NCBI GenBank assembly: GCA_905479985.1 | Contig: CAJQOM010000005.1 | Coordinates: 54,844 to 118,843, forward strand | Reading direction: 5' to 3' | Length of the DNA stretch: 64,000 nt | From: an uncultured Gammaproteobacteria bacterium | Lineage (GTDB): Bacteria; Pseudomonadota; Gammaproteobacteria; Nitrosococcales; Methylophagaceae | Shown: positions 44,340 to 52,944 of the stretch, piece by piece | Numbering within the stretch: the first letter of the stretch is position 1 | Layout: every line of letters begins with the position of its first letter | Translations under genes and position numbers: made by a program | The notes under the pieces: generated by a model | Seen by the model: the letters and a program-made list of their open reading frames with translations, nothing else | What the model was told of the DNA's origin: nothing | Database searches by the model: none

Positions 44340-44390
44340 GGGCCAAAGAGAACGTTCAAACCCCTTTAGTTTTCATTGAAAACAATCAGA

Positions 44391-44424
44391 AGCCTCAATA
44401 CTTAACGGTATTGGGGCTTTTTTA
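44391..44424 (+). terminator. Intrinsic terminator after the chemoreceptor gene
   Basis: AGCCTCAATAC pairs with GTATTGGGGCT around a five-base loop, followed by six T. Confidence 0.85.
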
Positions 44425-44435
44425 TAAGCTCCCTT

Positions 44436-44465
44436 TAGGTATTTCACCGCTAGGTATTTCACCGC
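44436..44465. repeat. Perfect 15-bp tandem duplication
   Basis: TAGGTATTTCACCGC occurs twice in direct succession in the intergenic region downstream of the chemoreceptor terminator. No function is visible; the rest of 44340-44680 contains only terminators. Confidence 0.6.
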
Positions 44466-44620
44466 ATAACAGATGCGAATCCGAGACATCTCAATGTCAA
44501 AACAACTCACATTCGGCACGTAAAAAGTTTGATGACAGTGATAAAACAATATGAAAGTCTCATATATTGAGGCGAGCTGTGATGATATTTTAGAAGGTTT
44601 TTATGCCATTACGGCAAAAA

Positions 44621-44657
44621 AAACCCTAGCCGTAAGCAGTACGACTAGGGTTCTCTA
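44621..44657 (-). terminator. Intrinsic terminator after the porin gene
   Basis: Minus strand: AACCCTAG with CGTA forms a long stem with TACG and CTAGGGTT around a short loop, followed by eight T. Confidence 0.85.
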
Positions 44658-44680
44658 TTAAGCTATCGGCTCTATCTTGC

Positions 44681-45910
44681 TTAGAATTCCCAGGTTAAGC
44701 CAGCACCACCTGTAAATACGGCTGTTTCAACCCTATTTGCACCTATGTTGGTATCAGAACCCCAACCATAGCCAATATTTAAATCAGCAGTGATAGTATC
44801 CGTTAAATCATAACCAAGACCGGCTGTTGCATTGTGGTTCCATAGCGGATCCGCCAATGTTGCTTGGACAAGCTGAACTACGCCTGGGCTAATTGGAACA
44901 GTAGCACCACCTACAGCTAAAGAACCTAATTTACCGACAGAATTACCTAAGCCATTTTCCTTAAGTAGGTCAGTTGTATAACTGTAACCCGCTCTTAACT
45001 TAAGTTTATTCGTTAAGTTGTATTGGCCACCTAATTGGAATGTATAAGTATCTTTCCAAATATCTTCATATAATCTGGCATTTTCCCAGTTTTTATAAAT
45101 AACATTAGCTTCAACTAAGAAATTCTCTGATGTTGCATCTGTTGTAGCAATACCTACAATAATTTCTTGTGGCTGCTCAAGTGTTAAGTCAGTAAAGTTA
45201 CCAGGCGTTGTTTCCGTCACTTGATTAAAATCTAAAGTCAATTTGCTGTTGTAGTTAGCAGACACCATGACTGGGCCAAGATCATGTGTGATTCCCACGC
45301 CAGTTCTTAGACCGAATGTTTCTTGTATGCCCGTACCCGGGAGAAGACCAATTTCTAACAGACTATAAGCCAGTGTTACCGATGCACCCACTGTTGTTTG
45401 TGGCGTTAAGTCGTAAGCAGCGGCAACATTTGCACCAAAAGTTATGAATGTGACCGTTGGAGAAAGTGGGTGTGAATTTCTATAGTCTGCACCTAGGCCA
45501 GAAACGACTTGTAAACCACCACCGAGAACAAAATTATCCGTCATACGCTGACGAATAGCGATAGTAGGGAACAAATATTTTTCCGTCTCGATGTCACCCT
45601 TCCAAGTTGGCAAACCGTCAGAACCATCACCTTTACCTGAGATGTCAACATTGGCATAGAGCGCACCGAAAGTGAAATCCGTATCACTGCCTAACTGTGT
45701 CAATGTTGCGGGGTTACCAAATACTGATGCTGATGCATCTTGCGGTCTGACATAACCCACCCCACCCATTGCTGCTGATGTCTGACTAAACTTTATATTC
45801 GTGTCTGACCCGATAGTCGTCGCCATCGAGGTTGTAGAGATTAACAGGCTTAACGCACCATAGGCTGAAAGCCTAGTTATGTGATTAAGCTGTTTTACAT
45901 TTTTATTCAT
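44681..45910 (-). CDS. FadL/OmpP1-type outer membrane transport protein
   Basis: A 409-residue outer-membrane beta-barrel of the FadL/TodX family that imports hydrophobic compounds such as fatty acids. The signal peptide ends near residue 30 (LLISTTSMA). The mature N-terminus has the family hatch sequence, KFSQTSAAMGGVGYVRPQDASASVFGNPA, and the chain ends in Phe (LTWEF), a BAM signal. An in-frame start at 46063 gives an implausible Cys- and Tyr-rich leader; the ATG at 45910 with AAGGTAA upstream is chosen. It stands alone with a long AT-rich upstream region (45911-46380), where no other gene was found. Confidence 0.9.
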   Translation of the reverse strand: MNKNVKQLNHITRLSAYGALSLLISTTSMATTIGSDTNIKFSQTSAAMGGVGYVRPQDASASVFGNPATLTQLGSDTDFTFGALYANVDISGKGDGSDGLPTWKGDIETEKYLFPTIAIRQRMTDNFVLGGGLQVVSGLGADYRNSHPLSPTVTFITFGANVAAAYDLTPQTTVGASVTLAYSLLEIGLLPGTGIQETFGLRTGVGITHDLGPVMVSANYNSKLTLDFNQVTETTPGNFTDLTLEQPQEIIVGIATTDATSENFLVEANVIYKNWENARLYEDIWKDTYTFQLGGQYNLTNKLKLRAGYSYTTDLLKENGLGNSVGKLGSLAVGGATVPISPGVVQLVQATLADPLWNHNATAGLGYDLTDTITADLNIGYGWGSDTNIGANRVETAVFTGGAGLTWEF

Positions 45911-46289
45911 AGCATTACCTTTTGTGTCGTCATTAACGGATTCATATGGCCATATAGTGTTTGGAGCAGGAAATAACCACCCCTCAATATAACAAATGCG
46001 AATATAGTTATAATTACAAATTATATTCATTGCAACAAAAAATTCACCAATAAGTTCCTTCACTGACGTTAATATAGAGGTACCTTATTGTTTAATAAGT
46101 ATATTTGTATATTACATATATTTATAACTATTTGTTATTTCCGTGTTGGGTGACGACAAATTCCGCTCATAGATGCTTTCTGCCTAAGCAAAATTGACAG
46201 TCCTTCAACGATGAATAAGTTAATTGCTATATTTTGGAAGTAGGAAAACCGGATGTTGGCTTTCTAAGCTAAGCAAGGGAACGGCTCTT

Positions 46290-46332
46290 AAGTAAAAAAA
46301 CCTCAACATCGATAAGATTTTGAGGCTTTAAT
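46290..46332 (-). terminator. Probable terminator of the DUF1348 gene
   Basis: Minus strand: CCTCAA and TTGAGG form a short stem with a 13-base loop, followed by seven T. It lies about 50 bases beyond the DUF1348 stop. Confidence 0.6.
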
Positions 46333-46380
46333 ATCCTGCGTCTGGATTCGACAAAGAAGGAGGGGCCTATGCGAGCACCC

Positions 46381-46791
46381 TCACAGTTCGTGCTCAACAT
46401 TCAAGATGGGTTTGTCATTAATGCTCGCAACTCGCCTTTGCATTAAGCCATTAGACGAAAACTCCCAAAGCTCATTACCATATGACCGATACCACTGCCC
46501 AAGCTCATCGTGCCATTCATATTTAAATGTCACGGCAATTCTATTGTCATCAAAACACCACAACTCTTTTTTGAGGCGATAATTCAATTCCTTCTGCCAT
46601 TTACGGGTCAGGAATTCAACTATCTTTTCACGACCTGAAAAAATGTCTTCCCGGTTACGCCATTCACTGTCAACGGTATAGGCCAAAGCGACTTTTTCAG
46701 GATCACGCGAATTCCAGCCATCTTCAGCCAATTGCACTTTTTCTTTTGCGCTTTTTTGGGTAAAAGGGGGGAGCGGTGGTCTTGTATTCAT
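46381..46791 (-). CDS. DUF1348 (NTF2-like) family protein
   Basis: A 136-residue protein matching the DUF1348 family of SnoaL/NTF2-like alpha+beta barrels: RPPLPPFT at the N-terminus, the [18 protein letters not shown] helix, [24 protein letters not shown] and [21 protein letters not shown]. The pocket residues of such folds bind small hydrophobic molecules, but the family has no assigned reaction. It is transcribed divergently from the sigma-54 activator gene and has a -24/-12 promoter and an activator-like palindrome upstream, so it is a predicted target of that regulator. Confidence 0.9.
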   Translation of the reverse strand: MNTRPPLPPFTQKSAKEKVQLAEDGWNSRDPEKVALAYTVDSEWRNREDIFSGREKIVEFLTRKWQKELNYRLKKELWCFDDNRIAVTFKYEWHDELGQWYRSYGNELWEFSSNGLMQRRVASINDKPILNVEHEL

Positions 46792-46831
46792 CTTATTGTC
46801 TCGATTCAGTTATTAAGGATAAGGCTTATAT

Positions 46832-46847
46832 AGCAGGGGCTATGCCA
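46832..46847 (-). promoter_or_regulatory. Sigma-54 promoter of the DUF1348 gene
   Basis: Minus strand reads TGGCATAGCCCCTGCT, matching TGGCAC-N5-TTGCW with GG and GC in the right spacing (-24/-12). Transcription would start about 30 bases upstream of the ATG. Confidence 0.75.
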
Positions 46848-46930
46848 AGCATATTACTTTCATAATAAATCTATAAAAAACAAATGATTATCCTTTATTG
46901 GTATCCGCTTCCGAATAGCCTTGCATTCCA

Positions 46931-46962
46931 CTTTTATACGAGATATCGTGAAAGAACGATAT
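46931..46962. promoter_or_regulatory. Activator palindrome, site 1
   Basis: ATATCGT-N6-ACGATAT spans 46943-46962, with a further TCGT-type half-site plus TATAA on the DUF1348 side. It is about 107 bases upstream of the -24 element at 46846 and about 20 bases upstream of the activator start, so it may also serve autoregulation. Confidence 0.7.
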
Positions 46963-46982
46963 ATTTAAATTCGAGAGACGGT

Positions 46983-48422
46983 ATGACTAATATTGACCAG
47001 ATAAAGACAAGATATGAATTGATATTAAACTCTGCTGGTGAGGGCATCTATGGCTTAGATACCAATGGCAATGTGACCTTTGTCAATCCAGCCGCTGTTC
47101 AAATGACCGGCTGGAGTGTAGAAGAAACCCTCGGTGAAGCCGGCCATGCCCAACATCATCATACTAAGGCTGATGGCAGCCCTTATCCTCACCAAGAGTG
47201 CCCTATTTATGCTGCTTTGAAAGATGGCGAAGTCCATCATCAAGTCTGTAATGAAGTATTTTGGCGTAAGGATGGCACTAGCTTTCCAGTGTATTACTCA
47301 AGCACACCTATCATTGATGAGGGGGACATTGTCGGTGCCGTTGTCGTTTTCCAAGATGTGACGGATATAAAGGAGTCTGAGGCTAAATTAAAGCAGGCTT
47401 TACATGAAATAAACCAGCTTAAAGAACGGATCCAAGCAGAAAACACCTATCTACAAGAAGAAATTAAACATAACAGCAACTTTGAAGAAATTTTGGGTCA
47501 GAGCCCGAAACTGCAAAAGGTGTTTCATCAAGTTGAGCAAGTCGCCCCGACGGATACAACAGTCTTGCTATTGGGTGAAACAGGTACTGGTAAGGAATTA
47601 TTCGCCCGTTCTATTCACAACTTAAGCCACAGAAAAGAGCGGCCATTAGTGAAGGTCAACTGCACTGCATTACCGGTCAACTTAATAGAGAGTGAGTTGT
47701 TTGGTCATGAAAAAGGCAGCTTCACTGGGGCTACTACACGTCGAATCGGTCGCTTTGAATTAGCGGATGGCGGGACTATTTTCTTAGATGAAATTGGTGA
47801 GTTATCACTCGATCTGCAAGTGAAGTTATTAAGAATCGTACAGGAAGGTGAGTTTGAGCGTTTAGGCGGTTCTACCACACTTTTTGTTAATGTGAGAGTG
47901 ATTGCCGCGACCCATCGTGACTTGAAAATGATGGTGAAAAGTGGCGATTTTAGAGAAGATCTATTTTATCGACTCAATGTCTTCCCGATGACATTGCCGC
48001 CACTCAGAGAAAGGGGCAAAGATATTTCAATTATTGTCCAAGCTTTCGTCGATAAATTTGCTAAAAAAATGGGTAAGCAGCTTGATAGCATTCCTCAGAA
48101 AGTTATGGATAAATTGAGCGATTATGCTTGGCCTGGCAATGTCCGTGAATTAGAAAATGTTATTGAACGCGCTGTCATCTTATCTAATAATGGCGTATTG
48201 ATGCTGCATGACCGGTTAGCCAATACCAATCCTAAAGCCGTTGATGAGAATCTAAAATCCCATGCCGATATGGAAAAAGAGCACATTACCCGGGTGCTCG
48301 TACATACCGACTGGCGGGTGTCAGGCGAACAAGGCGCTGCAACGATATTAGAGATGCACCCCAACACACTGCGATCTAGAATGAGCAAACTCGGTATCAA
48401 GCGCTCCAACTTATCGGCATAG
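46983..48422 (+). CDS. Sigma-54-dependent activator, PAS-AAA+-Fis
   Basis: A 479-residue enhancer-binding protein. Residues about 10-125 form a PAS domain ([26 protein letters not shown]; then a His-rich segment and Cys at CP and VC that could bind metal or sense redox). A coiled-coil linker leads to the AAA+ domain with Walker [12 protein letters not shown], a GSFTGA loop in place of the usual GAFTGA, Walker B-like [11 protein letters not shown], and R-finger segment. A Fis-type HTH ([16 protein letters not shown]) ends the protein. The ATG at 46983 is preferred over 46884, which would add a nonfamily leader. The signal is unknown; context predicts electrophile or redox stress. Confidence 0.9.
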   Translation: MTNIDQIKTRYELILNSAGEGIYGLDTNGNVTFVNPAAVQMTGWSVEETLGEAGHAQHHHTKADGSPYPHQECPIYAALKDGEVHHQVCNEVFWRKDGTSFPVYYSSTPIIDEGDIVGAVVVFQDVTDIKESEAKLKQALHEINQLKERIQAENTYLQEEIKHNSNFEEILGQSPKLQKVFHQVEQVAPTDTTVLLLGETGTGKELFARSIHNLSHRKERPLVKVNCTALPVNLIESELFGHEKGSFTGATTRRIGRFELADGGTIFLDEIGELSLDLQVKLLRIVQEGEFERLGGSTTLFVNVRVIAATHRDLKMMVKSGDFREDLFYRLNVFPMTLPPLRERGKDISIIVQAFVDKFAKKMGKQLDSIPQKVMDKLSDYAWPGNVRELENVIERAVILSNNGVLMLHDRLANTNPKAVDENLKSHADMEKEHITRVLVHTDWRVSGEQGAATILEMHPNTLRSRMSKLGIKRSNLSA

Positions 48423-48523
48423 CAGCTGGCTTTATAAAAGTGCTGTCGCGAAAATAGCTGTTTCGTACTTACGACACAGACTCGAACATAAAGCCCCCAC
48501 ATCCACACCGTATCAATAACAAA

Positions 48524-48549
48524 ATATCGTGTAGTTACGATATATCGTG
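48524..48549. promoter_or_regulatory. Activator palindrome, site 2
   Basis: ATATCGT-N6-ACGATAT at 48524-48543 is identical in its arms and spacer length to site 1; a third half-site ATATCGT (48542-48548) overlaps its end. The centre is about 106 bases upstream of the -24 element at 48639. Confidence 0.75.
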
Positions 48550-48637
48550 TATAACCTGCTTTCAACCCGTACTCTCCCTCCAAGTATAAGCACCGTAACA
48601 CACTGAAATTTATAACTTATTAATATTTACACTTAAC

Positions 48638-48653
48638 TGGCACGCCTTCTGCA
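48638..48653 (+). promoter_or_regulatory. Sigma-54 promoter of the hydrolase operon
   Basis: TGGCACGCCTTCTGCA matches the -24/-12 consensus TGGCACG-N4-TTGCW at all but one position. The predicted transcript starts about 30 bases before the hydrolase ATG. Confidence 0.85.
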
Positions 48654-48694
48654 ATAGCCCTATTACCATTTCGGTATTTTCAGGAGAAGTAACA

Positions 48695-49738
48695 ATGAAT
48701 ATTAAGACATCAACATCTTTAAAGTTGGCTTTGACAGGCATGGCCCTCAATTTTGCCGTAGTTCAACCTGTGCTTTCTGCAGAATCCTTCAGCGATGTTA
48801 AATATAAAACCGTCACGGTTGATGGCCAAGAGATTTTTTATCGTGAAGCGGGTAATCCAAGTAACCCGACTATTTTATTGCTCCATGGCTTCCCGACTTC
48901 TTCACATATGTTTCGAGAGCTAATACCTGAACTCTCTGAGCAGTTTCACCTAGTCGCACCCGATTACCCTGGTTTTGGTCAGAGTTCGATGCCTGCGGTC
49001 AATGAGTTTGAGTATACCTTTAATAATCTTGCCAACGTCGTTGACACGTTTATCGATACTGTCGGTCTACAAAACTATAGCTTGTATCTCATGGATTATG
49101 GCGCACCGGTTGGATTTCGAATTGCCACTAAAAATCCTGAACGTGTTGATGCGTTGATTATTCAAAATGGTAACGCCTACGATGAAGGGATCGATAATAA
49201 TTTCTGGGAGCCCATTCAAGCCTATTGGAAAGATCGAGATGCCGTCAATCAAGGCTTAGATAACGATTGGTGGAAAAATATTAAAGCCGCCTACAAAAAG
49301 CCCAATATGACGAATGATGAGGCACTGCGCTTCTTAGTTACCGAAGGTGCAACAAAGTGGCAATACACCAATGGTGTGCGTGATGTTGAAAGCATTAGTC
49401 CAGATACATGGGATCATGTACAACCGCTATTAGATCGTGAAGGCAATACTGACATTCAACTCCAACTTTTCTATAGCTATGGTTCTAATCCGCCGCTCTA
49501 CCCTCAGTGGCAGTCATACCTTCGTGAATATCAGCCACCTACTTTGGTTGTTTGGGGCGATAAAGATGAAATTTTCCCAGCGGCTGGTGCACATCCTTAC
49601 AAACGGGATTTAAAAAACGTCGATTTCCATTTACTTGATACCGGCCACTTTGCACTTGAAGAAGATGTTGATGTCATTGCAGCCCATATCAAACGTTTCT
49701 TAGGCGATAAGAAGCTTGCCGCCAACGCAGCAAAATAA
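48695..49738 (+). CDS. Exported alpha/beta hydrolase with Asp nucleophile (epoxide hydrolase / haloalkane dehalogenase-like)
   Basis: The 347-residue protein starts with a signal peptide (cleavage near VLSAES, about residue 29-30), so it acts in the periplasm or outside. The oxyanion-hole motif HGFPTSS is at 64-70. The nucleophile elbow is LMDYGAPVG with Asp134 in the place used by epoxide hydrolases and haloalkane dehalogenases rather than Ser. WGDKDEIFP may supply the acid and [10 protein letters not shown] the catalytic His. The real substrate is unknown. It is first in the operon with a PNPOx-like protein and an Old Yellow Enzyme, under a sigma-54 promoter. Confidence 0.88.
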   Translation: MNIKTSTSLKLALTGMALNFAVVQPVLSAESFSDVKYKTVTVDGQEIFYREAGNPSNPTILLLHGFPTSSHMFRELIPELSEQFHLVAPDYPGFGQSSMPAVNEFEYTFNNLANVVDTFIDTVGLQNYSLYLMDYGAPVGFRIATKNPERVDALIIQNGNAYDEGIDNNFWEPIQAYWKDRDAVNQGLDNDWWKNIKAAYKKPNMTNDEALRFLVTEGATKWQYTNGVRDVESISPDTWDHVQPLLDREGNTDIQLQLFYSYGSNPPLYPQWQSYLREYQPPTLVVWGDKDEIFPAAGAHPYKRDLKNVDFHLLDTGHFALEEDVDVIAAHIKRFLGDKKLAANAAK

Positions 49739-49744
49739 TGCGTG

Positions 49745-49776
49745 CATGACAGGAGGCCATTAGGTCTCCTGTCATC
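49745..49776 (+). terminator. Hairpin between hydrolase and PNPOx-like genes
   Basis: TGACAGGAG pairs with CTCCTGTCA around a 10-base loop, followed by TCTTCTTTATT. It could be a partial terminator or an RNA-stability element that sets the ratio of the hydrolase to the downstream genes. Confidence 0.6.
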
Positions 49777-49819
49777 TTCTTTATTGAGCCAAAGTCATCC
49801 CATTCGGAGTCATCACATC

Positions 49820-50365
49820 ATGAATCAGAATTTCACTCAGTTTGCTTTTACTGACAGTGTAAAAAAAGCACAGGAACACTATGGCACCCGCGATTCCTAT
49901 GCTCGTATGGAGACATCGGGGGATCGGTTTAGCCTAACTTATAACGAAATCGCTTTCATAGAATCAAGAGATAGTTTTTACATGGGGACAGTGGGTGAGA
50001 ATGGTTGGCCCTATGTCCAATTTCGTGGTGGCCCAAAAGGGTTCTTAAAGGTCATCGATGAGTCGACTATTGCCTACGTTGATTTTCGCGGCAATGGTCA
50101 ATACATCAGTACTGGCAACATCAATGGTAGTAGTAAAACCTCCTTATTTTTAATGGATTATCCCACTAAGAAAAGGCTGAAAATATGGGCAGAAACCACC
50201 ATCACACCGGCCAATGACAATGAACAATTGTTGAAACAGTTACAAGTCCATGGCTATAAAGCCCGTATTGAAAGAATCGTGATATTTAAGATCCAAGCTT
50301 ACGATTGGAACTGTCCTCAGCACATTACGCCCCGATATACCGCTGAAGAAATGCAAGGCATGTGA
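49820..50365 (+). CDS. Pyridoxamine 5'-phosphate oxidase-like flavoprotein
   Basis: A soluble protein of 181 residues with the split-barrel flavin-binding fold of the PNPOx-like family: ARMETSGDRFSLTYNEIAFIESRDSFYMGTVGENGWPYVQFRGGPKGFLKVID is the FMN-binding half. Members bind FMN or F420 or haem and reduce varied substrates. The open frame extends to 49742, but that leader runs through the intercistronic hairpin, so the ATG at 49820 is chosen. It lies between the hydrolase and the Old Yellow Enzyme in the sigma-54 operon and probably shares its stress-related role; the substrate is not known. Confidence 0.85.
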   Translation: MNQNFTQFAFTDSVKKAQEHYGTRDSYARMETSGDRFSLTYNEIAFIESRDSFYMGTVGENGWPYVQFRGGPKGFLKVIDESTIAYVDFRGNGQYISTGNINGSSKTSLFLMDYPTKKRLKIWAETTITPANDNEQLLKQLQVHGYKARIERIVIFKIQAYDWNCPQHITPRYTAEEMQGM

Positions 50366-50419
50366 GAAACATGACATCCTCAGCACACTTTTTTTGAACA
50401 TAGCTTAAAGGACATCACA

Positions 50420-51514
50420 ATGAATTTAAATACACTTTTTAGTGAACAAAAACTCGGTGACTTAAACTTACCTCACCGTATTGTCATGGCACCACTGACG
50501 CGTGCCCGGTCATCTCAACCCGGCGATATTCCTAACGATATGAACGTGACGTATTACCAACAACGATCATCGGCTGCCTTAATTATTAGTGAAGCCACGC
50601 AGATTTCACCGCAAGGCAAAGGCTATGCTTTCACCCCAGGCATCTATTCCAATGATCAGATACAGGGTTGGAAAAAAATCACCGATAAAGTGCATGCCCG
50701 ACATGGCCGAATTTTTATGCAACTCTGGCATGTCGGTCGGGTATCTCATTCCTCATTACAGCCGGGCAATTTTCCGCCCGTCGCACCCTCGGCCATTGCC
50801 GTCGAGGGACAAGCTTTTACCGATGACGGAATGAAAGACTTTGAAACGCCAAGAGCACTTGATAGTGAAGAGATTCCCTCCATTGTCGAGCAATACCGTC
50901 AAGCAGCCATCAATGCCAAACACGCTGGGTTTGATGGGGTAGAAATTCATTCAGCGAATGGTTATCTCCTCGACCAATTTCTAAAAGACGGTAGCAATCG
51001 ACGTGATGATAACTATGGTGGCAGTATTGAAAATCGGGTGCGCTTAGTGATAGAAGTGACACAAGCTGTCACTGAAGTATGGGGTGGCAACCGCGTCGGT
51101 ATTCGTATTTCACCAACCGGTAACTTCAATTCGATGTCAGAATCTAATCCCCAAGCCTTATTTAAGCATCTGGTTGAACAATTAAATAAGTTCAACCTTG
51201 CCTATCTCCACGTGGTGGAACGCTTTGGTGATGATTCGGATAAAGGGTTTGATTTTAATGTCTTACGCCAATCATTCAATGGTGCCTACATGGCCAATGG
51301 CAGCTATACCGCTGAAAGCGCTGAACAGAGCCTCAATAGTGATCTCAGTGATTTTGTCGCCTTCGGTGTGCCCTTTATTGCCAATCCAGATTTGCCCGAG
51401 CGGCTTAAACAAGGCGCTGACTTAAATCAGGCAGACTCTACTACCTTCTATGGTGGCGATGCCAAAGGCTATATCGATTATCCCTGTCTTAATGAGCAAT
51501 TCAGTCCAGCTTAG
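50420..51514 (+). CDS. Old Yellow Enzyme family alkene reductase (NemA-like)
   Basis: A 364-residue FMN-dependent TIM-barrel ene-reductase. It shows the family start LFSEQKLGDLNLPHRIVMAPLTRARS, the FMN site, the HSANGYLLDQFLKDGSNRRDDNYGGSIENR signature with the substrate-binding His/Asn pair, and NPDLPERLKQGADL near the C-terminus. Such enzymes reduce activated alkenes, quinones, nitro esters or N-ethylmaleimide with NADPH. It closes the three-gene sigma-54 operon and is followed by a terminator. Confidence 0.93.
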   Translation: MNLNTLFSEQKLGDLNLPHRIVMAPLTRARSSQPGDIPNDMNVTYYQQRSSAALIISEATQISPQGKGYAFTPGIYSNDQIQGWKKITDKVHARHGRIFMQLWHVGRVSHSSLQPGNFPPVAPSAIAVEGQAFTDDGMKDFETPRALDSEEIPSIVEQYRQAAINAKHAGFDGVEIHSANGYLLDQFLKDGSNRRDDNYGGSIENRVRLVIEVTQAVTEVWGGNRVGIRISPTGNFNSMSESNPQALFKHLVEQLNKFNLAYLHVVERFGDDSDKGFDFNVLRQSFNGAYMANGSYTAESAEQSLNSDLSDFVAFGVPFIANPDLPERLKQGADLNQADSTTFYGGDAKGYIDYPCLNEQFSPA

Positions 51515-51523
51515 CAAATAACT

Positions 51524-51556
51524 AAAAGCCATTCCTACTATTATGGAATGGCTTTT
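51524..51556 (+). terminator. Intrinsic terminator after the Old Yellow Enzyme gene
   Basis: AAAAGCCATTCC pairs with GGAATGGCTTTT around an eight-base loop. The A/T-flanked stem could work in both directions and ends the operon. Confidence 0.8.
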
Positions 51557-51628
51557 AAAACTCTAATGTAGCGATTTAACCGATATTAAGGTGAATTAAA
51601 TTAGCTTTGATAGCGGTAATAAAACCTT

Positions 51629-52481
51629 TTACTCATCCTCTTCACGTAAACGTTGTTGTCGTTCCTGCTCTTCTTCTAAGATCGATTTAATTTCAAGCAT
51701 CACGCCATCCACATCCGCGAGCGCAGTATCTTCTTCAAAATAGCCTGTTAACGCCGTGTCGGGCTGTAACAGCCCATTCTCAAACAGAGTCCATATCTCT
51801 TTGCCATATCGACTGCTGAGTAGTTCTGGCGCGTATTGCGCATAGTAACGTGTCATATTCTGTACATCACGCTCTAACATTGATTTTGCATTGTTATTGG
51901 CAGCAGCATTGACCGCTTGCGGCAGGTCAATAATCACCGGGCCATTTTCATCGACTAAGACATTAAATTCTGACAAATCGCCATGGACTATCCCGGCACA
52001 CAACATTTTCATCACAGAGTCCATCACGATGGCGTGATCTTCCCGTGCTTGCTCGGCAGACATGGTGATATCGTTAAGACGCGGCGCAACTTGGCCGTCT
52101 TCATCAGTGATTAATTCCATCAATAACACGCCATTGAGGCAGTCATAGGGCTGAGGAACGCGGACACCGGCACCCGGCGAGCAGGTAGAGCGCATCGACT
52201 TCGGCATTTTGCCAAGTTTCTTCTTGTTGCTTACGGCCAAACTTAGAGCCTTTTTCCATCGCCCTGCCACGACGGCTATTACGAACCTTTCGGCCTTCTT
52301 GGTAGGTGACTGCTTGTTTAAAACTCCGTTTGACGGCATCTTTATAGACTTTGGCGCAGCGTATTTCGGTGCCACATCTCACAACGTAGACATCGGCTTC
52401 TTTGCCACTCATTAATCTTCTGACAACGTCATCGACTAGCCCATCATCGACGAGCGGCTGTATTTGTTTTGGTATTTTCAT
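51629..52481 (-). pseudogene. RIO1-family serine kinase gene, frameshifted
   Basis: Two overlapping reading frames together encode one RIO kinase. The upstream piece (from 52481) has MSGKEADVYVVRC (nucleotide loop) and NAEVDALYLLAG; the downstream piece (ending at 51629) resumes with GAGVRVPQPYDCLNGVLLMELITDE and carries the catalytic HGDLSEFNVLV and the metal-binding VIIDLPQA. The junction is a GGG run at 52173-52175 where family sequence needs GG, so one G is extra. The gene is otherwise intact, with no other stop, so it is either a recent mutation or an assembly error. Homologues are often near stress or ribosome genes. Confidence 0.85.
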
Positions 52482-52518
52482 CGTGGTAAGGAGTATACGC
52501 TCTAAATCTTGCCCAATA

Positions 52519-52550
52519 AAAAGCCTCAGTAGAATAAACTACTGAGGCTT
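52519..52550 (-). terminator. Terminator of the tRNA-Leu remnant
   Basis: AAGCCTCAGTAG and its complement form a perfect 12-base stem with a 6-base loop, followed on the minus strand by TTTTTATT, between the tRNA fragment and the RIO kinase gene. Confidence 0.8.
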
Positions 52551-52559
52551 CGTATTTGT

Positions 52560-52613
52560 TGGTACCTAGGGCCGGAATCGAACCGGCACGGCCGTGAAGC
52601 CGAGGGATTTTAA
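52560..52613 (-). other. Attachment site: 3' part of tRNA-Leu
   Basis: On the minus strand the sequence from TTAAAATCCCTCGG through a T-loop GGTTCGATTCC to the terminal ACCA matches the anticodon-to-3' end of tRNA-Leu(UAA). The 5' half is missing: upstream DNA is unrelated. This is the usual remnant left by a tyrosine integrase at one end of an element inserted in the tRNA anticodon region. The reconstituted tRNA should lie at the other end, outside this window. Confidence 0.8.
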
Positions 52614-52858
52614 GTACGAGCTATTAACTCACATAGAATCAGTAAGTTGAAGAACTGTAAGTGGAATATTTTAGCGCCCAGATTCAAAACTAAAAAATGA
52701 CCCTATATAGAACTAAATCGAAATGTTTTTGGGTTATTTGGGTACTAAGTTAAAGAAACGTAATGGGTTTTCCAAAGCGAACTCCGAACTAAAATCGAAA
52801 ACCAGCGCAAATTCTCCAATTGCCACCACCACGGCATGCCTACCGCCATGTGCACACC

Positions 52859-52877
52859 CTGAAATCCTGCGAGACTG
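52859..52877. repeat. 19-bp repeat flanking integrase, copy 1
   Basis: CTGAAATCCTGCGAGACTG lies just after the integrase stop. It differs at only two positions from the copy at 54228-54246 and is partly shared at 56676-56694. Possible arm-type integrase sites. The remainder of 52614-52944 has no gene. Confidence 0.5.
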
Positions 52878-52944
52878 CCACTCAGGAGCAACTGGCCGGC
52901 AATTTTCAGCCAAACCAGTCACCCCAGGCAATTTTTGAAGCTAT

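Noticed and set aside
52560..52613. A complete tRNA gene
   Set aside because: Only the anticodon-to-3' part is present; the 5' half is replaced by unrelated sequence.
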